Positions 7,610-15,549 of a DNA stretch of 64,000 nucleotides are shown here, piece by piece. A program made the position numbers and the translations under genes. The notes under the pieces were generated by a model. It was not told where the DNA came from. It saw only the letters and a program-made list of their open reading frames with translations, and searched no databases. The DNA comes from CAYYJR01 sp964472305. GTDB lineage: Bacteria; Armatimonadota; Hebobacteria; CAIYQO01. Numbering within the stretch: position 1 is the stretch's first letter; every line of letters begins with the position of its first letter. The stretch covers positions 1 to 64,000 of the forward strand of contig CAYYJR010000018.1 in the NCBI GenBank assembly GCA_964472305.1. Direction: 5' to 3'.

Positions 7610-9151
7610 ATGCCATATTTACTCGGGATCGATATCGGCACCAGCGGCACGAAGACGCTGCTGGTGGATACCAGCGGTCGCAAAGTCGCCAGCGCCACCG
7701 TCGAGTATCCGCTGTACACGCCGCATCCCTTGTGGGCTGAGCAACAACCGAGCGACTGGTGGCAGGCTACCGTGCGCGGCATTCAGCACGTGCTGGCGGA
7801 GGCAAACGTGAACGCGGCGGAGATCGCCGGCATCGGCCTGTCCGGTCAGATGCACGGATCGGTATTTCTAGACGCCGAGAATCAGGTGGTGCGTCCGGCG
7901 ATTCTCTGGTGCGACCAGCGCACTGCCGAGCAGTGTGCGGACATCACCCAGCGTGCCGGCCAGCAGACGGTGGTGAGCGAGACGCTGAATCCGGTCCTGA
8001 CCGGTTTCACCGCGCCGAAAATCGTGTGGCTGCAACAGAAAGAGCCGCAGGCATGGGCGAAGGTGAAAAAGATTCTGCTGCCCAAAGATTACGTGCGCTT
8101 CATGCTGACCGGCGAGTTCGCCACCGAAGTCTCCGACGCCTCCGGCACCGCATTGCTGAACGTGCCCAGACGTCAGTGGTCGGATGCGATGATGGCCGCG
8201 TGCGGGGTGACCGCCGACATGCTGCCTCGCGTGTATGAGTCGCCGGAGGTCAGCGGTCGCATCAGCACGCAGGCGGCGTCGCTGACCGGATTGGCGGCAG
8301 GCACCCCGGTGGTGGGCGGCGGCGGCGACCAGGCGGCTGGCGCGGTCGGCAACGGCATTGTGGAAGAAGGCATTGCCTCGTGTACGGTCGGCACTTCCGG
8401 CGTGCTGTTCGCCCACATGCGCCAGGCCAACACCGACAAGCTGCTACGCACGCACACCTTCTGCGCGGCCGTGCCGGGCGAGTATCACGTGATGGGCGTG
8501 CAACTGTCCTCCGGCGGCTCGCTGCGCTGGTATCGCGATGCGCTGGCCGACAGCGAGGTGAGCGTGGCGCGCGCCATGGGCGTCGATCCCTATGCGGTGA
8601 TCACCCGTGAAGCCGCCTGCGTTCCCGCCGGCTGTGAAGGATTGCTGTTCCTGCCCTATCTTACCGGCGAGCGCTGTCCGTATCCCGATCCTTTCGCGCG
8701 CGGCGCCTTCATCGGTCTCACCTTGCGCCACAACAAGGCGTTCATGGCGCGCGCGGTGCTGGAAGGTGTTGCATATGGCTTGCGCGATTCGTTGGAGCTA
8801 TTCAGCGAGATGGGTGTCACCCCTACACAGATTCGTCTCTCCGGTGGCGGCGCGCGCAGCGAGGTGTGGCGCCAGATTCAGGCTGATATCTATAACCGCG
8901 AGTGCGTGATGATTAATATCGACGAAGGACCGGCCTTCGGTGTGGCGCTGTTGGCCGGCGTCGGCACCGGCGTGTATCCCAGCGTGCAATCCGCTTGCGC
9001 GCAGACCATTGCCGTCACCGAGCGCGTGACTCCCAACGCCGCAGACACCGCCGTCTATGCGCGTTATTACCCGATCTATCGCCAATTGTATAGCCAGCTC
9101 AAAGACAGTTTTTCCGCCATGGTCACGGCGTATGAGGCGGTGGGCGTGTGA
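7610..9151 (+). CDS. xylB: Xylulokinase (FGGY family)
   Basis: A 513-residue FGGY carbohydrate kinase. The N-terminal ATP/sugar motif GIDIGTSGTKTLLVD (from residue 5) is followed by GQMHGSVFLDAENQV with PAILWCDQRT, the xylulokinase substrate-site pattern. The FGGY signature region lies near residue 360 (GLTLRHNKAFMARAVLEGVA), with a glycine-rich adenine site, LSGGGARSEVW, near 410. It phosphorylates D-xylulose to xylulose 5-phosphate in the cytoplasm. GCGGAGG precedes the ATG. It is transcribed divergently from the DeoR-isomerase operon; together the genes would carry a pentose such as lyxose through xylulose into the pentose phosphate pathway. A different ketopentose substrate cannot be excluded. 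Confidence 0.92.
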   Translation: MPYLLGIDIGTSGTKTLLVDTSGRKVASATVEYPLYTPHPLWAEQQPSDWWQATVRGIQHVLAEANVNAAEIAGIGLSGQMHGSVFLDAENQVVRPAILWCDQRTAEQCADITQRAGQQTVVSETLNPVLTGFTAPKIVWLQQKEPQAWAKVKKILLPKDYVRFMLTGEFATEVSDASGTALLNVPRRQWSDAMMAACGVTADMLPRVYESPEVSGRISTQAASLTGLAAGTPVVGGGGDQAAGAVGNGIVEEGIASCTVGTSGVLFAHMRQANTDKLLRTHTFCAAVPGEYHVMGVQLSSGGSLRWYRDALADSEVSVARAMGVDPYAVITREAACVPAGCEGLLFLPYLTGERCPYPDPFARGAFIGLTLRHNKAFMARAVLEGVAYGLRDSLELFSEMGVTPTQIRLSGGGARSEVWRQIQADIYNRECVMINIDEGPAFGVALLAGVGTGVYPSVQSACAQTIAVTERVTPNAADTAVYARYYPIYRQLYSQLKDSFSAMVTAYEAVGV

Positions 9152-9330
9152 CAGTGACGGGATGATGGGGCAGTTCTGTTGCCGTGGAAGATGAGTCACC
9201 GGAGGATGCGAAGTCAGTTTCCAGGAAGGGGAGGGAATTGTTCGCTGCCAGAGACCACCCCACGCAACCATTCGGGCTTTCGCGGGTCTATTCAATCAGG
9301 TGAAAAGCAATTTCATTGGGAAGGTGATAC

Positions 9331-9585
9331 ATGGCATCCGAGGCTGTTAAAGAGGAGATCAAAAGCCTGCTCGTGGAGCGGCTGTTTCTACGGGTGAAAC
9401 CGGAGGAGATTCCGGACGATGCGCCGCTGTTGGATACGCTGGGGATCGATTCCATCGCGCTGTTTGAACTGGTGGTCGGATTGGAAGACGTCTATGGCAT
9501 CACCTTCGAGGAGGGTGAGTTCAAGCTGTCATTATTCAAGGATGTGGCATCCATCGCCGATTTCGTCGAGGCAAAGCAACAGTAA
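9331..9585 (+). CDS. Acyl carrier protein, stand-alone
   Basis: An 84-residue acidic helical protein with the phosphopantetheine attachment motif LGIDSIALFELVV; Ser41 is the expected 4'-phosphopantetheine site. Hydrophobic spacing before and after (residues 10-20 and 70-80) fits the four-helix carrier fold. Carrier proteins hold acyl or aminoacyl groups as thioesters. No fatty-acid, polyketide or peptide synthetase genes lie nearby, and the gene sits alone between xylB and a PDZ protein, so its partner enzymes are elsewhere. The spacing to the ATG start suggests its own transcript. A dedicated role, for example in glycan or lipid acylation, is possible but cannot be read here. Confidence 0.88.
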   Translation: MASEAVKEEIKSLLVERLFLRVKPEEIPDDAPLLDTLGIDSIALFELVVGLEDVYGITFEEGEFKLSLFKDVASIADFVEAKQQ

Positions 9586-9633
9586 GTCCGCGGATGCAAT
9601 TTTACTGATTTGCTCGGAAAGCACTGCAACAGG

Positions 9634-9642
9634 TGGTATAAT
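9634..9642 (+). promoter_or_regulatory. Extended -10 promoter of the PDZ protein gene
   Basis: TGG-TATAAT is a perfect -10 with the TGn extension, 70 bases before the chosen start at 9712. No good -35 is seen at 16-18 bases, as is usual for extended -10 promoters. It shows that the longer reading frame from 9658 would begin almost at the transcript start. Confidence 0.5.
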
Positions 9643-9711
9643 AACACATAGTGATCAATGAGCGCGCGGATGTCGGCAAGCCGGGCGCTCTCGCCTCAAA
9701 GGAGTGTTGTC

Positions 9712-11700
9712 ATGTGTTATCACCGTATCGTGCATATGTTTGTCGCGTTCCTTTGCGCGCTGTTGCTCGTTCATCTGCCGGGCGTAGCCCGTGCCGCGTC
9801 GGCGCAGTCGCTGGGATTGACGCTGCAGGCGCTGTCGAGTGAAGACCTGGATGCCATCCAGCGGGCGACCGGTCATCGTGTCGGCGTGCAGGTCATGAAG
9901 GTCGCTCCGGGTTCCACCGCGGCGCAGGCGGGATTGAAAGACGGCGATGTCCTCTTTGCCGTTGCCGGCACCGCGGTCGCGTCGCCGGAAGCCGTGGAAC
10001 AGGCGCTGACCGCGAAAACCGGCAACATAGCCGTGATGGGCATTCGACCCACCGGACCGGATTCCTGCGATACCCTGCAACTGACACTCGTGATTCCGCC
10101 CGCCGGGGCGACCGCGTCGACGACGAACTCCCCTGCCGGAGAGATTCAGGCGAAGCTGAAAGCGCTGGCTGCGGCGCATGACGCCGGTGTGCTGTCCGAC
10201 ACGGAATATGCGAAGAAGAAAGCCGAGTTGGAAGCACAACTCGCGCCTGCCCCCGCGCAACTCGACGCGGCAACTCAGAAGAAGTTGACAGCACTGGACA
10301 ACGCACGCGCCGCGGGAATTTTGAGCAATGAGGAATATGCGTTAAAAAAAGCCGAACTGCTGGGGACACGCGCGGTTGGAGCGGATAACCCATCGAGCTA
10401 CCGCGATCCGCAGGGACGTTTCCAGTTCAGCTATCCGCGCGACTGGTCCGTGCAGGCCATCCCCGGCGACCGCGGAGTGATCCTCTCACGCGGCGCTGAT
10501 TCGATGAGTATTTTCCTGACGCCCGACGCCGTAAGCGCGCAAACCGTGGCAAAATCGACACTCGACCAGGTACGGGCGCAATGGAAGGATTACAAAGAAA
10601 TCCACCGAGGCGACAGCAAGATCGACGGACGCCAGTCGTTCACCGTGGAATACACCGGCATCAATCCCAAAGGCGTTCGTGCTCACGCACAACTGGCAAC
10701 ATTGGTGGCAAACGACACCGGCTATACCCTGTTGCTGAGTGTCGCGGAAGCATCTTTCACGAGCGCGCTGCCGGCATGGAAAGCAGTATGTACAAGCTTC
10801 GACCTGAGTGGAAATGCCGCGGCGAATAACAACACCCCGGTTGCCGCCGCGAACCGGCACGCCGGTTCGACCTATAAGCACCCGGTGGGATTTACGTTCT
10901 GGTACCCCACCGGGTGGACGATTAAGGCGCAGGATGCCGGATTGCTGCTTACTCCACCTAACCAGGCCAGCAATGCCCAGGGACCGAGTGAGGTGTATCT
11001 GATCACTGGCGATAACGCCAACGGCGTCGCAAGCGCGGATGATCCCCGCGTGCTGCAATATCTCGATATGCAGGTGCAACGCCTGTCGCCCGCCTTCAGG
11101 CGCACGGGTGAGGTGGGCGTGATTACCGGCGCGTTCGGCAAAGGCGTTTCCGTCACCTGGGAAGCGCCGGGCAACCAGGGGCAAACGGTACAGGCGCGCG
11201 CATATGCGACCATTCTCCGCGGATTCGGCATCGCGCTGTTCGCGCTGGGCGCCAAAGAACAAATCGCGAAACGCGACGCCAACCTGCGCGAGATGTTTTC
11301 CTCGTTCGGCATGGGTGAAGGCCAGCGTGACAACGCCGTGACGGGACGCTGGGGCTACGCCGCAACCTTTTCCATTACCAACAACAGTATGTACGAGACA
11401 GCCTCATCACGCGCCAGTTCCGTATCAGATAATTCCAAGATGCTGGAACTGCATGCCGACGGCACCTGGCTGCGCACGTCGGAATCGCACATGCTGGCCG
11501 GCGGCAGCGGCGTATGGGTGGAGAGCAATAACCGCGACGTGACGAAAGGCAACTGGAACGCGGGTGATGGGCACCTGTACCTGATCGACGACAAGGGCGG
11601 GTGGGAAGAGTACCGCTACCAGATGCGCCAGGGGCCAAACGGTCGCGTGCTGGTGTTGATCTCCGGCGAAAAAGGTGAGAACTGGGTCGAGCAGCGTTGA
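9712..11700 (+). CDS. Exported PDZ/SHOCT multidomain protein
   Basis: A 662-residue exported protein. ATG 9712 follows AAAGGAG and begins a signal peptide (residues 1-29, hydrophobic core MFVAFLCALLLVHL, ending ARAAS). A PDZ-like domain follows (about 45-105, with GSTAAQAGLKDGDVLFAVAG). Then come two SHOCT-like helical hairpins (AAAHDAGVLSDTEYAKKKAEL and DNARAAGILSNEEYALKKAEL, about 145-205). Two related modules begin YRDPQGRFQFSYPRDW and YKHPVGFTFWYPTGW and resemble PsbP/DUF1795 domains. The C-terminal part (about 560-662) is beta-rich and starts VTGRWGYAATFS. The likely location is the periplasm or cell surface. The role is unknown; a peptide- or lipid-binding function is only suggested by the domains. 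Confidence 0.8.
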   Translation: MCYHRIVHMFVAFLCALLLVHLPGVARAASAQSLGLTLQALSSEDLDAIQRATGHRVGVQVMKVAPGSTAAQAGLKDGDVLFAVAGTAVASPEAVEQALTAKTGNIAVMGIRPTGPDSCDTLQLTLVIPPAGATASTTNSPAGEIQAKLKALAAAHDAGVLSDTEYAKKKAELEAQLAPAPAQLDAATQKKLTALDNARAAGILSNEEYALKKAELLGTRAVGADNPSSYRDPQGRFQFSYPRDWSVQAIPGDRGVILSRGADSMSIFLTPDAVSAQTVAKSTLDQVRAQWKDYKEIHRGDSKIDGRQSFTVEYTGINPKGVRAHAQLATLVANDTGYTLLLSVAEASFTSALPAWKAVCTSFDLSGNAAANNNTPVAAANRHAGSTYKHPVGFTFWYPTGWTIKAQDAGLLLTPPNQASNAQGPSEVYLITGDNANGVASADDPRVLQYLDMQVQRLSPAFRRTGEVGVITGAFGKGVSVTWEAPGNQGQTVQARAYATILRGFGIALFALGAKEQIAKRDANLREMFSSFGMGEGQRDNAVTGRWGYAATFSITNNSMYETASSRASSVSDNSKMLELHADGTWLRTSESHMLAGGSGVWVESNNRDVTKGNWNAGDGHLYLIDDKGGWEEYRYQMRQGPNGRVLVLISGEKGENWVEQR

Positions 11701-11727
11701 CTGTGCGCGCGATGCACCAAACGTGAT

Positions 11728-11761
11728 GCCGGATGCCGCGAGTCCTTCGCCGGCATCCGGC
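11728..11761 (+). terminator. Stem-loop after the PDZ gene
   Basis: GCCGGATGCCG pairs perfectly with CGGCATCCGGC across a 12-base loop, 27 bases after the stop at 11700. No T-run follows, so it is either a weak terminator or an RNA-stabilising hairpin. Confidence 0.45.
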
Positions 11762-11774
11762 ACCGCACATCTCC

Positions 11775-11892
11775 GCATCCTGCGTCCGGGTTCCGCCACC
11801 CGGAATCCGACTTCCTGTGGGGCATCCTGCCTCCGGCGTCCTGCCGCTGGGCTCCTGCCGATCGCTTCCAGCTCGGGCGTCCTGCTTTCGGA
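11775..11892. repeat. Degenerate short repeats around TCCTGC
   Basis: The convergent gap before padR contains GCATCCTGCGTCCGG and GCATCCTGCCTCCGG (one mismatch), then three looser copies with GCGTCCTGC or GCTCCTGC at roughly 14-16 base steps. No open frame here looks like a gene. It may be decayed coding sequence or slippage-generated sequence. Confidence 0.4.
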
Positions 11893-11894
11893 AT

Positions 11895-12227
11895 TCAAGC
11901 CGGTTTACACAATACCGCGTTCATCGCTGAGGAGAACGCGCGCCATTCCGCTACCTTGTCCTGGCACAGCGCCTCGCCGTGACGTGTCAGTTTATAATAC
12001 TTGCGCTGTTTACCGGTATCGCCTTCGAGCCATTCGCTGGTGATGATCCCCGCGCCTTCCAGGCGGTGCAGACAGGGATAGAGTGTTCCTTCTTTCCACG
12101 CGAATCCGCCATCGGTGCGCTCGTTGACGACTTTGATGATTTCATATCCATACATGCACCGCTCACTCAATAATTGCAGGATTATGGTTTCCACCGACCC
12201 GCGCACAAGATCGCTGTCGAATGCCAT
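11895..12227 (-). CDS. PadR family transcriptional regulator
   Basis: A 110-residue winged-helix regulator of the short PadR class. MAFDSDLVRGSVETIILQLL opens the first helix, MYGYEIIKVVNERTDGGFAW is the recognition region, and WKEGTLYPCLHRLEGAGII is the signature. The C-terminal helix (QDKVAEWRAFSSAMNAVL) serves dimerisation. The start is ATG 12227, behind GGAGG; a longer frame to 12308 would begin inside the promoter. PadR proteins repress transporter or stress genes and respond to small ligands. No obvious target gene is adjacent, because recG and the PDZ protein are convergent or separately placed. Autoregulation is the only circuit visible, and other targets are likely elsewhere. Confidence 0.9.
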   Translation of the reverse strand: MAFDSDLVRGSVETIILQLLSERCMYGYEIIKVVNERTDGGFAWKEGTLYPCLHRLEGAGIITSEWLEGDTGKQRKYYKLTRHGEALCQDKVAEWRAFSSAMNAVLCKPA

Positions 12228-12263
12228 GGCAATGCCTCCGGAGACCTGGTAAAAAGTAATACC

Positions 12264-12308
12264 TTGCCTTACACAGTATAGTATACATAGAGAGGCAAAG
12301 TATGTCAA
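12264..12308 (-). promoter_or_regulatory. padR promoter with autoregulatory dyad
   Basis: On the minus strand TTGACA (12303-12308) and TATACT (12280-12285) are 17 bases apart. An inverted repeat TTGCCT (12264-12269) / AGGCAA (12293-12298) is centred on the -10, and inside it GTATAGTATAC is nearly self-complementary. The arrangement fits PadR binding its own promoter as a repressor. Confidence 0.7.
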
Positions 12309-12485
12309 TGGGGATGGGGAGAATTTATTCTATAATTTTCAGCGAGCCTTCACTTCGATTGTCTGCTGATCCGTTCGCTCAAGTGCCTATACGCAGCAGA
12401 GGGGATTGAGGATACGATGGAAGGTCCACGGCATCAGGTGACCTTGCGGAATTCGCGGATTTACCTGGGGGTGAGGCTATCGAAG

Positions 12486-15038
12486 TTATTCCCTGAACTG
12501 ATCGACCCGTGCGCGAAGGTGTTGGACACGCTGGCGCAGTTCGGCGTGGCCGGGGGCGAAGAGGTCGGGATCGTCGGCGATGAGGGCGTGAGCGGCCTGG
12601 CGGGCTTGTTCCAGATATTTCGCATCGCGCACCAGGCTGCCGATCTGGAAATCGAGCATGCCGCTCTGGCGCGTGCCAAGGTATTCGCCGGGACCGCGAA
12701 TTTCAAGGTCCGCTTCGGCGATGGCAAAGCCGTCTTGCTCGTGCAGCAGCACACGCAGGCGCTTGCGTCCGGGCAAGTCCTCGGTGTCCTTCGCCTCCGG
12801 GTTGTAGCGCGGCAGCGTGGAGAGGATGCAGGTGGACTGGTGATGCGAGCGTCCGACGCGACCGCGCAATTGGTGCAGTTGCGCCATGCCGAACCGCTCG
12901 GCGTTGTGGATGAGGATGACCGTGGCGTTCGGCACGTCCACGCCGACTTCGATGACAGTGGTGCACACCAGCACCTGCGTGTCACCATTGCGGAACGCCT
13001 CCATGGCAGCGTCTTTCTCATCCGGACGCAGGCGGCCATGCAACAGGCCGATACGGTGCCCCGGCAGATGGTGCTTGCGCAATTCGTCGGCCATCTCCGT
13101 GGCGGCATCCGCTTGCAGCAACTCGGATTGTTCCACCAGCGGGCAGAGTACGTAGGCCTGCCGTCCTTCCCGTACCTGCGCGCGAATAAAGTCATATGCC
13201 TCGCGCAGATGATCGGATGGCATCCAGCGCGTCTCCACCGGATGCCGGCCCGGCGGCAACTCGTCAAGCAGGGAAATGTCGAGGTCGCCATACATACTGA
13301 GCGCGAAGGTGCGCGGGATGGGGGTGGCGGTCATTACCATTGTATTCGGTTGCTGCCCCTTGCCGCGCAGTGTGGCGCGCTGTTGCACGCCGAAGCGATG
13401 CTGCTCGTCGACTATCACCAATCCGAGATTGCGGAAGGCAACCCCCTGCTGGATGAGCGCATGGGTGCCCACCGCGACAGGTGCATCTCCTGACGCCAGC
13501 GCCGTCAATGCCGCACGCCGCTCCGTGGGCGCCGACGAGCCGGTGAGCAGCACGGGAACAATGCCCAGCGGATGCAACAGGCGAGTGAGCACCAGGCATA
13601 ATTGCTCGGCGAGGATCTCGGTAGGCGCCATCATAGCCGCCTGCATGCCGGAGCGAACGGCAAAAGCCAGCGCGCCGGCGGCGATGAGTGTTTTGCCGGA
13701 GCCTACGTCACCCTGCAGCAACCGATTCATCGGTCGCGGGCTGCGCAGATCATCCTCTATTTCCGCCAGGACGCGCGATTGTGCCGGAGTGGGGGTGAAC
13801 GGTGCAATACGCGCCACCAGATCGGGCAGCGTCTCCCGCGCGGTGAACGCCTCACCCTTCAGGTGGTGATGCTGTTCCCAGCGGCGGCGCGCCAGAATGA
13901 GTTGCGGGATGAGAAATTCTTCGAACGCCAGCCGCCGGCGCGCCTGCTCGTGGCGCTGTGGATTGCGCGGGCGATGCAACTCACGCAGCGCATCCACCAG
14001 CGGAAGCAACGAAAATTGCTCACGGATTGTCTCCGGCAGCGGGTCGATGAGCGCATTGGTGGAATCGCCCGTGCCCAGCGCCGCCAGCGCGCGCATGACC
14101 GCACGATGAACCTGGTTCTGATAAACACCTTCCGTCAGCGCGTACAGCGGCACGCGCGTGCCGGGCTGCAACGCCTCCGCCTCCTCGGGCGCGACCAGAA
14201 AGATATCCTCCATGCGCAACTCGACCAGCTTGCCGGTGCGCTCCACCCGCCCCATCACGAAGACGCGCTGACCGGGGGTGAAGGGTAGTTTGGCAGGGGT
14301 CCACGGACGCTTGCCACCGCGCGGGCGTTCCGGTTCCATAGTGATGGACGAGACCCACGCCTCGACGTCGTCGTCAGCCAGCGTGAGAATGTATTTGAAC
14401 AGCGGATGGGGGGCCTGTCTGGATTTCAGGCGCTCGTATTCCCGCCGCGCCACCGTGCCCACCGTCGCCGCGCGTGCACCGTCGGGCAGGTCGCGCAGGT
14501 GGTACAGCTCGATCCAGTCGCGGGGGATGTGATACAGCAGTTCGCGCACGGTGAAGAGATTGAGCTTGTTGGCAAGCAGCTTCGGCCAGCGGGCGCGCGG
14601 GGCAAGCTGCTCGATGGGCATTTCCAGCAACTCGTGGCCTACCGGCAGCGGCGCCTTGTCCGCATCAACGCGTTGGGGCGTTCGCCGCGCGCGCTCGGTG
14701 GGGCGCGGGGTGGAGGGCGGTCGCTCCGGACAGCCAGAACGCGGGGCGGGCGCCACATCTTCACGCTGGCGCAACAGGTCGATGGCGGCCATGGCACGAC
14801 GACGACGTTCCGCTGCCGGCATAGCGGTGTAATCACGCAAGCCGCGTGCGATGGACAGCGCCAGCCGCCGGTCTTCTTCCTCACCCATGCGCAGGCGCTC
14901 CGCCCAGATGCGGGTGTAGGTGCCGATGCCCATGCCGGCGATGGCGGTGTCGGGGCACCCGTGCGCCAGTTCCAGCTCCAGCGGTTTACGCAACTGGCGC
15001 CAGAATCCGGCCAACGCGGTTGTCGTCGTTTTCACCAT
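12486..15038 (-). CDS. recG: ATP-dependent DNA helicase RecG
   Basis: An 850-residue superfamily 2 helicase that remodels stalled replication forks and Holliday junctions. The wedge OB-fold region (about 180-330) precedes Walker A GDVGSGKT, the DEQHRFG box, MTATPIPRT, and the C-terminal helicase motifs VLVCTTVIEVGVDVPNA and QLRGRVGRS. The TRG motif region and C-terminus (residues 750-850) are complete. Compared with the roughly 690-residue E. coli protein it has an N-terminal extension of about 150 residues with an Arg/Pro-rich linker (about 95-125). Such extensions are common outside Proteobacteria. The long open frames on the opposite strand are shadows of this GC-rich gene. Confidence 0.97.
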   Translation of the reverse strand: MVKTTTTALAGFWRQLRKPLELELAHGCPDTAIAGMGIGTYTRIWAERLRMGEEEDRRLALSIARGLRDYTAMPAAERRRRAMAAIDLLRQREDVAPAPRSGCPERPPSTPRPTERARRTPQRVDADKAPLPVGHELLEMPIEQLAPRARWPKLLANKLNLFTVRELLYHIPRDWIELYHLRDLPDGARAATVGTVARREYERLKSRQAPHPLFKYILTLADDDVEAWVSSITMEPERPRGGKRPWTPAKLPFTPGQRVFVMGRVERTGKLVELRMEDIFLVAPEEAEALQPGTRVPLYALTEGVYQNQVHRAVMRALAALGTGDSTNALIDPLPETIREQFSLLPLVDALRELHRPRNPQRHEQARRRLAFEEFLIPQLILARRRWEQHHHLKGEAFTARETLPDLVARIAPFTPTPAQSRVLAEIEDDLRSPRPMNRLLQGDVGSGKTLIAAGALAFAVRSGMQAAMMAPTEILAEQLCLVLTRLLHPLGIVPVLLTGSSAPTERRAALTALASGDAPVAVGTHALIQQGVAFRNLGLVIVDEQHRFGVQQRATLRGKGQQPNTMVMTATPIPRTFALSMYGDLDISLLDELPPGRHPVETRWMPSDHLREAYDFIRAQVREGRQAYVLCPLVEQSELLQADAATEMADELRKHHLPGHRIGLLHGRLRPDEKDAAMEAFRNGDTQVLVCTTVIEVGVDVPNATVILIHNAERFGMAQLHQLRGRVGRSHHQSTCILSTLPRYNPEAKDTEDLPGRKRLRVLLHEQDGFAIAEADLEIRGPGEYLGTRQSGMLDFQIGSLVRDAKYLEQARQAAHALIADDPDLFAPGHAELRQRVQHLRARVDQFRE

Positions 15039-15549
15039 CGGTCGCAGTCTAACACGCCTGTTCTTTCTTCGGCAAGCTTTCGGATAGAGACGTTGTGTGC
15101 AGTATACCCATCACCCGGCAATTCACCCCGGCCGGCCATTGCCGCGTAGAAGATTTCGTTCTTGTCTCTTGCTCATGCGTCGTGTTTGAATCGGTCTACA
15201 CAACCACGTGATGGGCGATGGAATACATGGTAAGCACGCGGAGAGAAAGCAGATGTGCATGATAATATGGGGTGGGGGAGGGCCTCCCGCGTCAGCGCGA
15301 CTCCTGCCGGTATCTGCTCCTGACCTTCTGGCCGTTGCCTCGCTCATCCTGAGGTACCTTCCCGGAGACGAGGAATACTCCGATCCTGCCGGCTTGCCGC
15401 GGGAGGCTGCCAATAATACGTACGGGTGAATGCGGGAAAATGTTACACGGCAATCATCTTTTTTAAGATTCCGATTGCCCCACCTACGGCGCCGGGGGCG
15501 CGCATCATGCGCGCCCCCGGCGGTGGGCGGTTATCGGCGAAGACCTTGA
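15039..15549. other. Intergenic gap between recG and ftsH
   Basis: No convincing gene is seen. A plus-strand frame at 15208-15429 lacks a ribosome site and any recognisable protein features. The right part holds two strong stem-loops: GGCAATC-ATCTT with a TTTT loop and AAGAT-TCC-GATTGCC (15449-15479), and the long terminator-like palindrome at 15491-15521. The left part presumably contains the recG promoter, which I could not place. Confidence 0.5.
15491..15521 (-). terminator. Terminator-like palindrome after ftsH
   Basis: Fifteen bases, GCCGGGGGCGCGCAT, pair perfectly with the bases beyond a single central C, giving one of the strongest hairpins in the window. It lies 28 bases past the ftsH stop codon. 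A T-run is missing on both sides, so termination may need Rho, or the hairpin may protect the mRNA end. Confidence 0.6.

Noticed and set aside
12417..13493. Long plus-strand open frame opposite recG
   Set aside because: It lies entirely within the antisense of conserved recG helicase motifs, has a His/Arg-rich composition typical of antisense GC-rich genes, and shows no recognisable domain.
15208..15429. Small plus-strand frame in the recG-ftsH gap
   Set aside because: No ribosome site, no domain or membrane pattern; length easily arises by chance.
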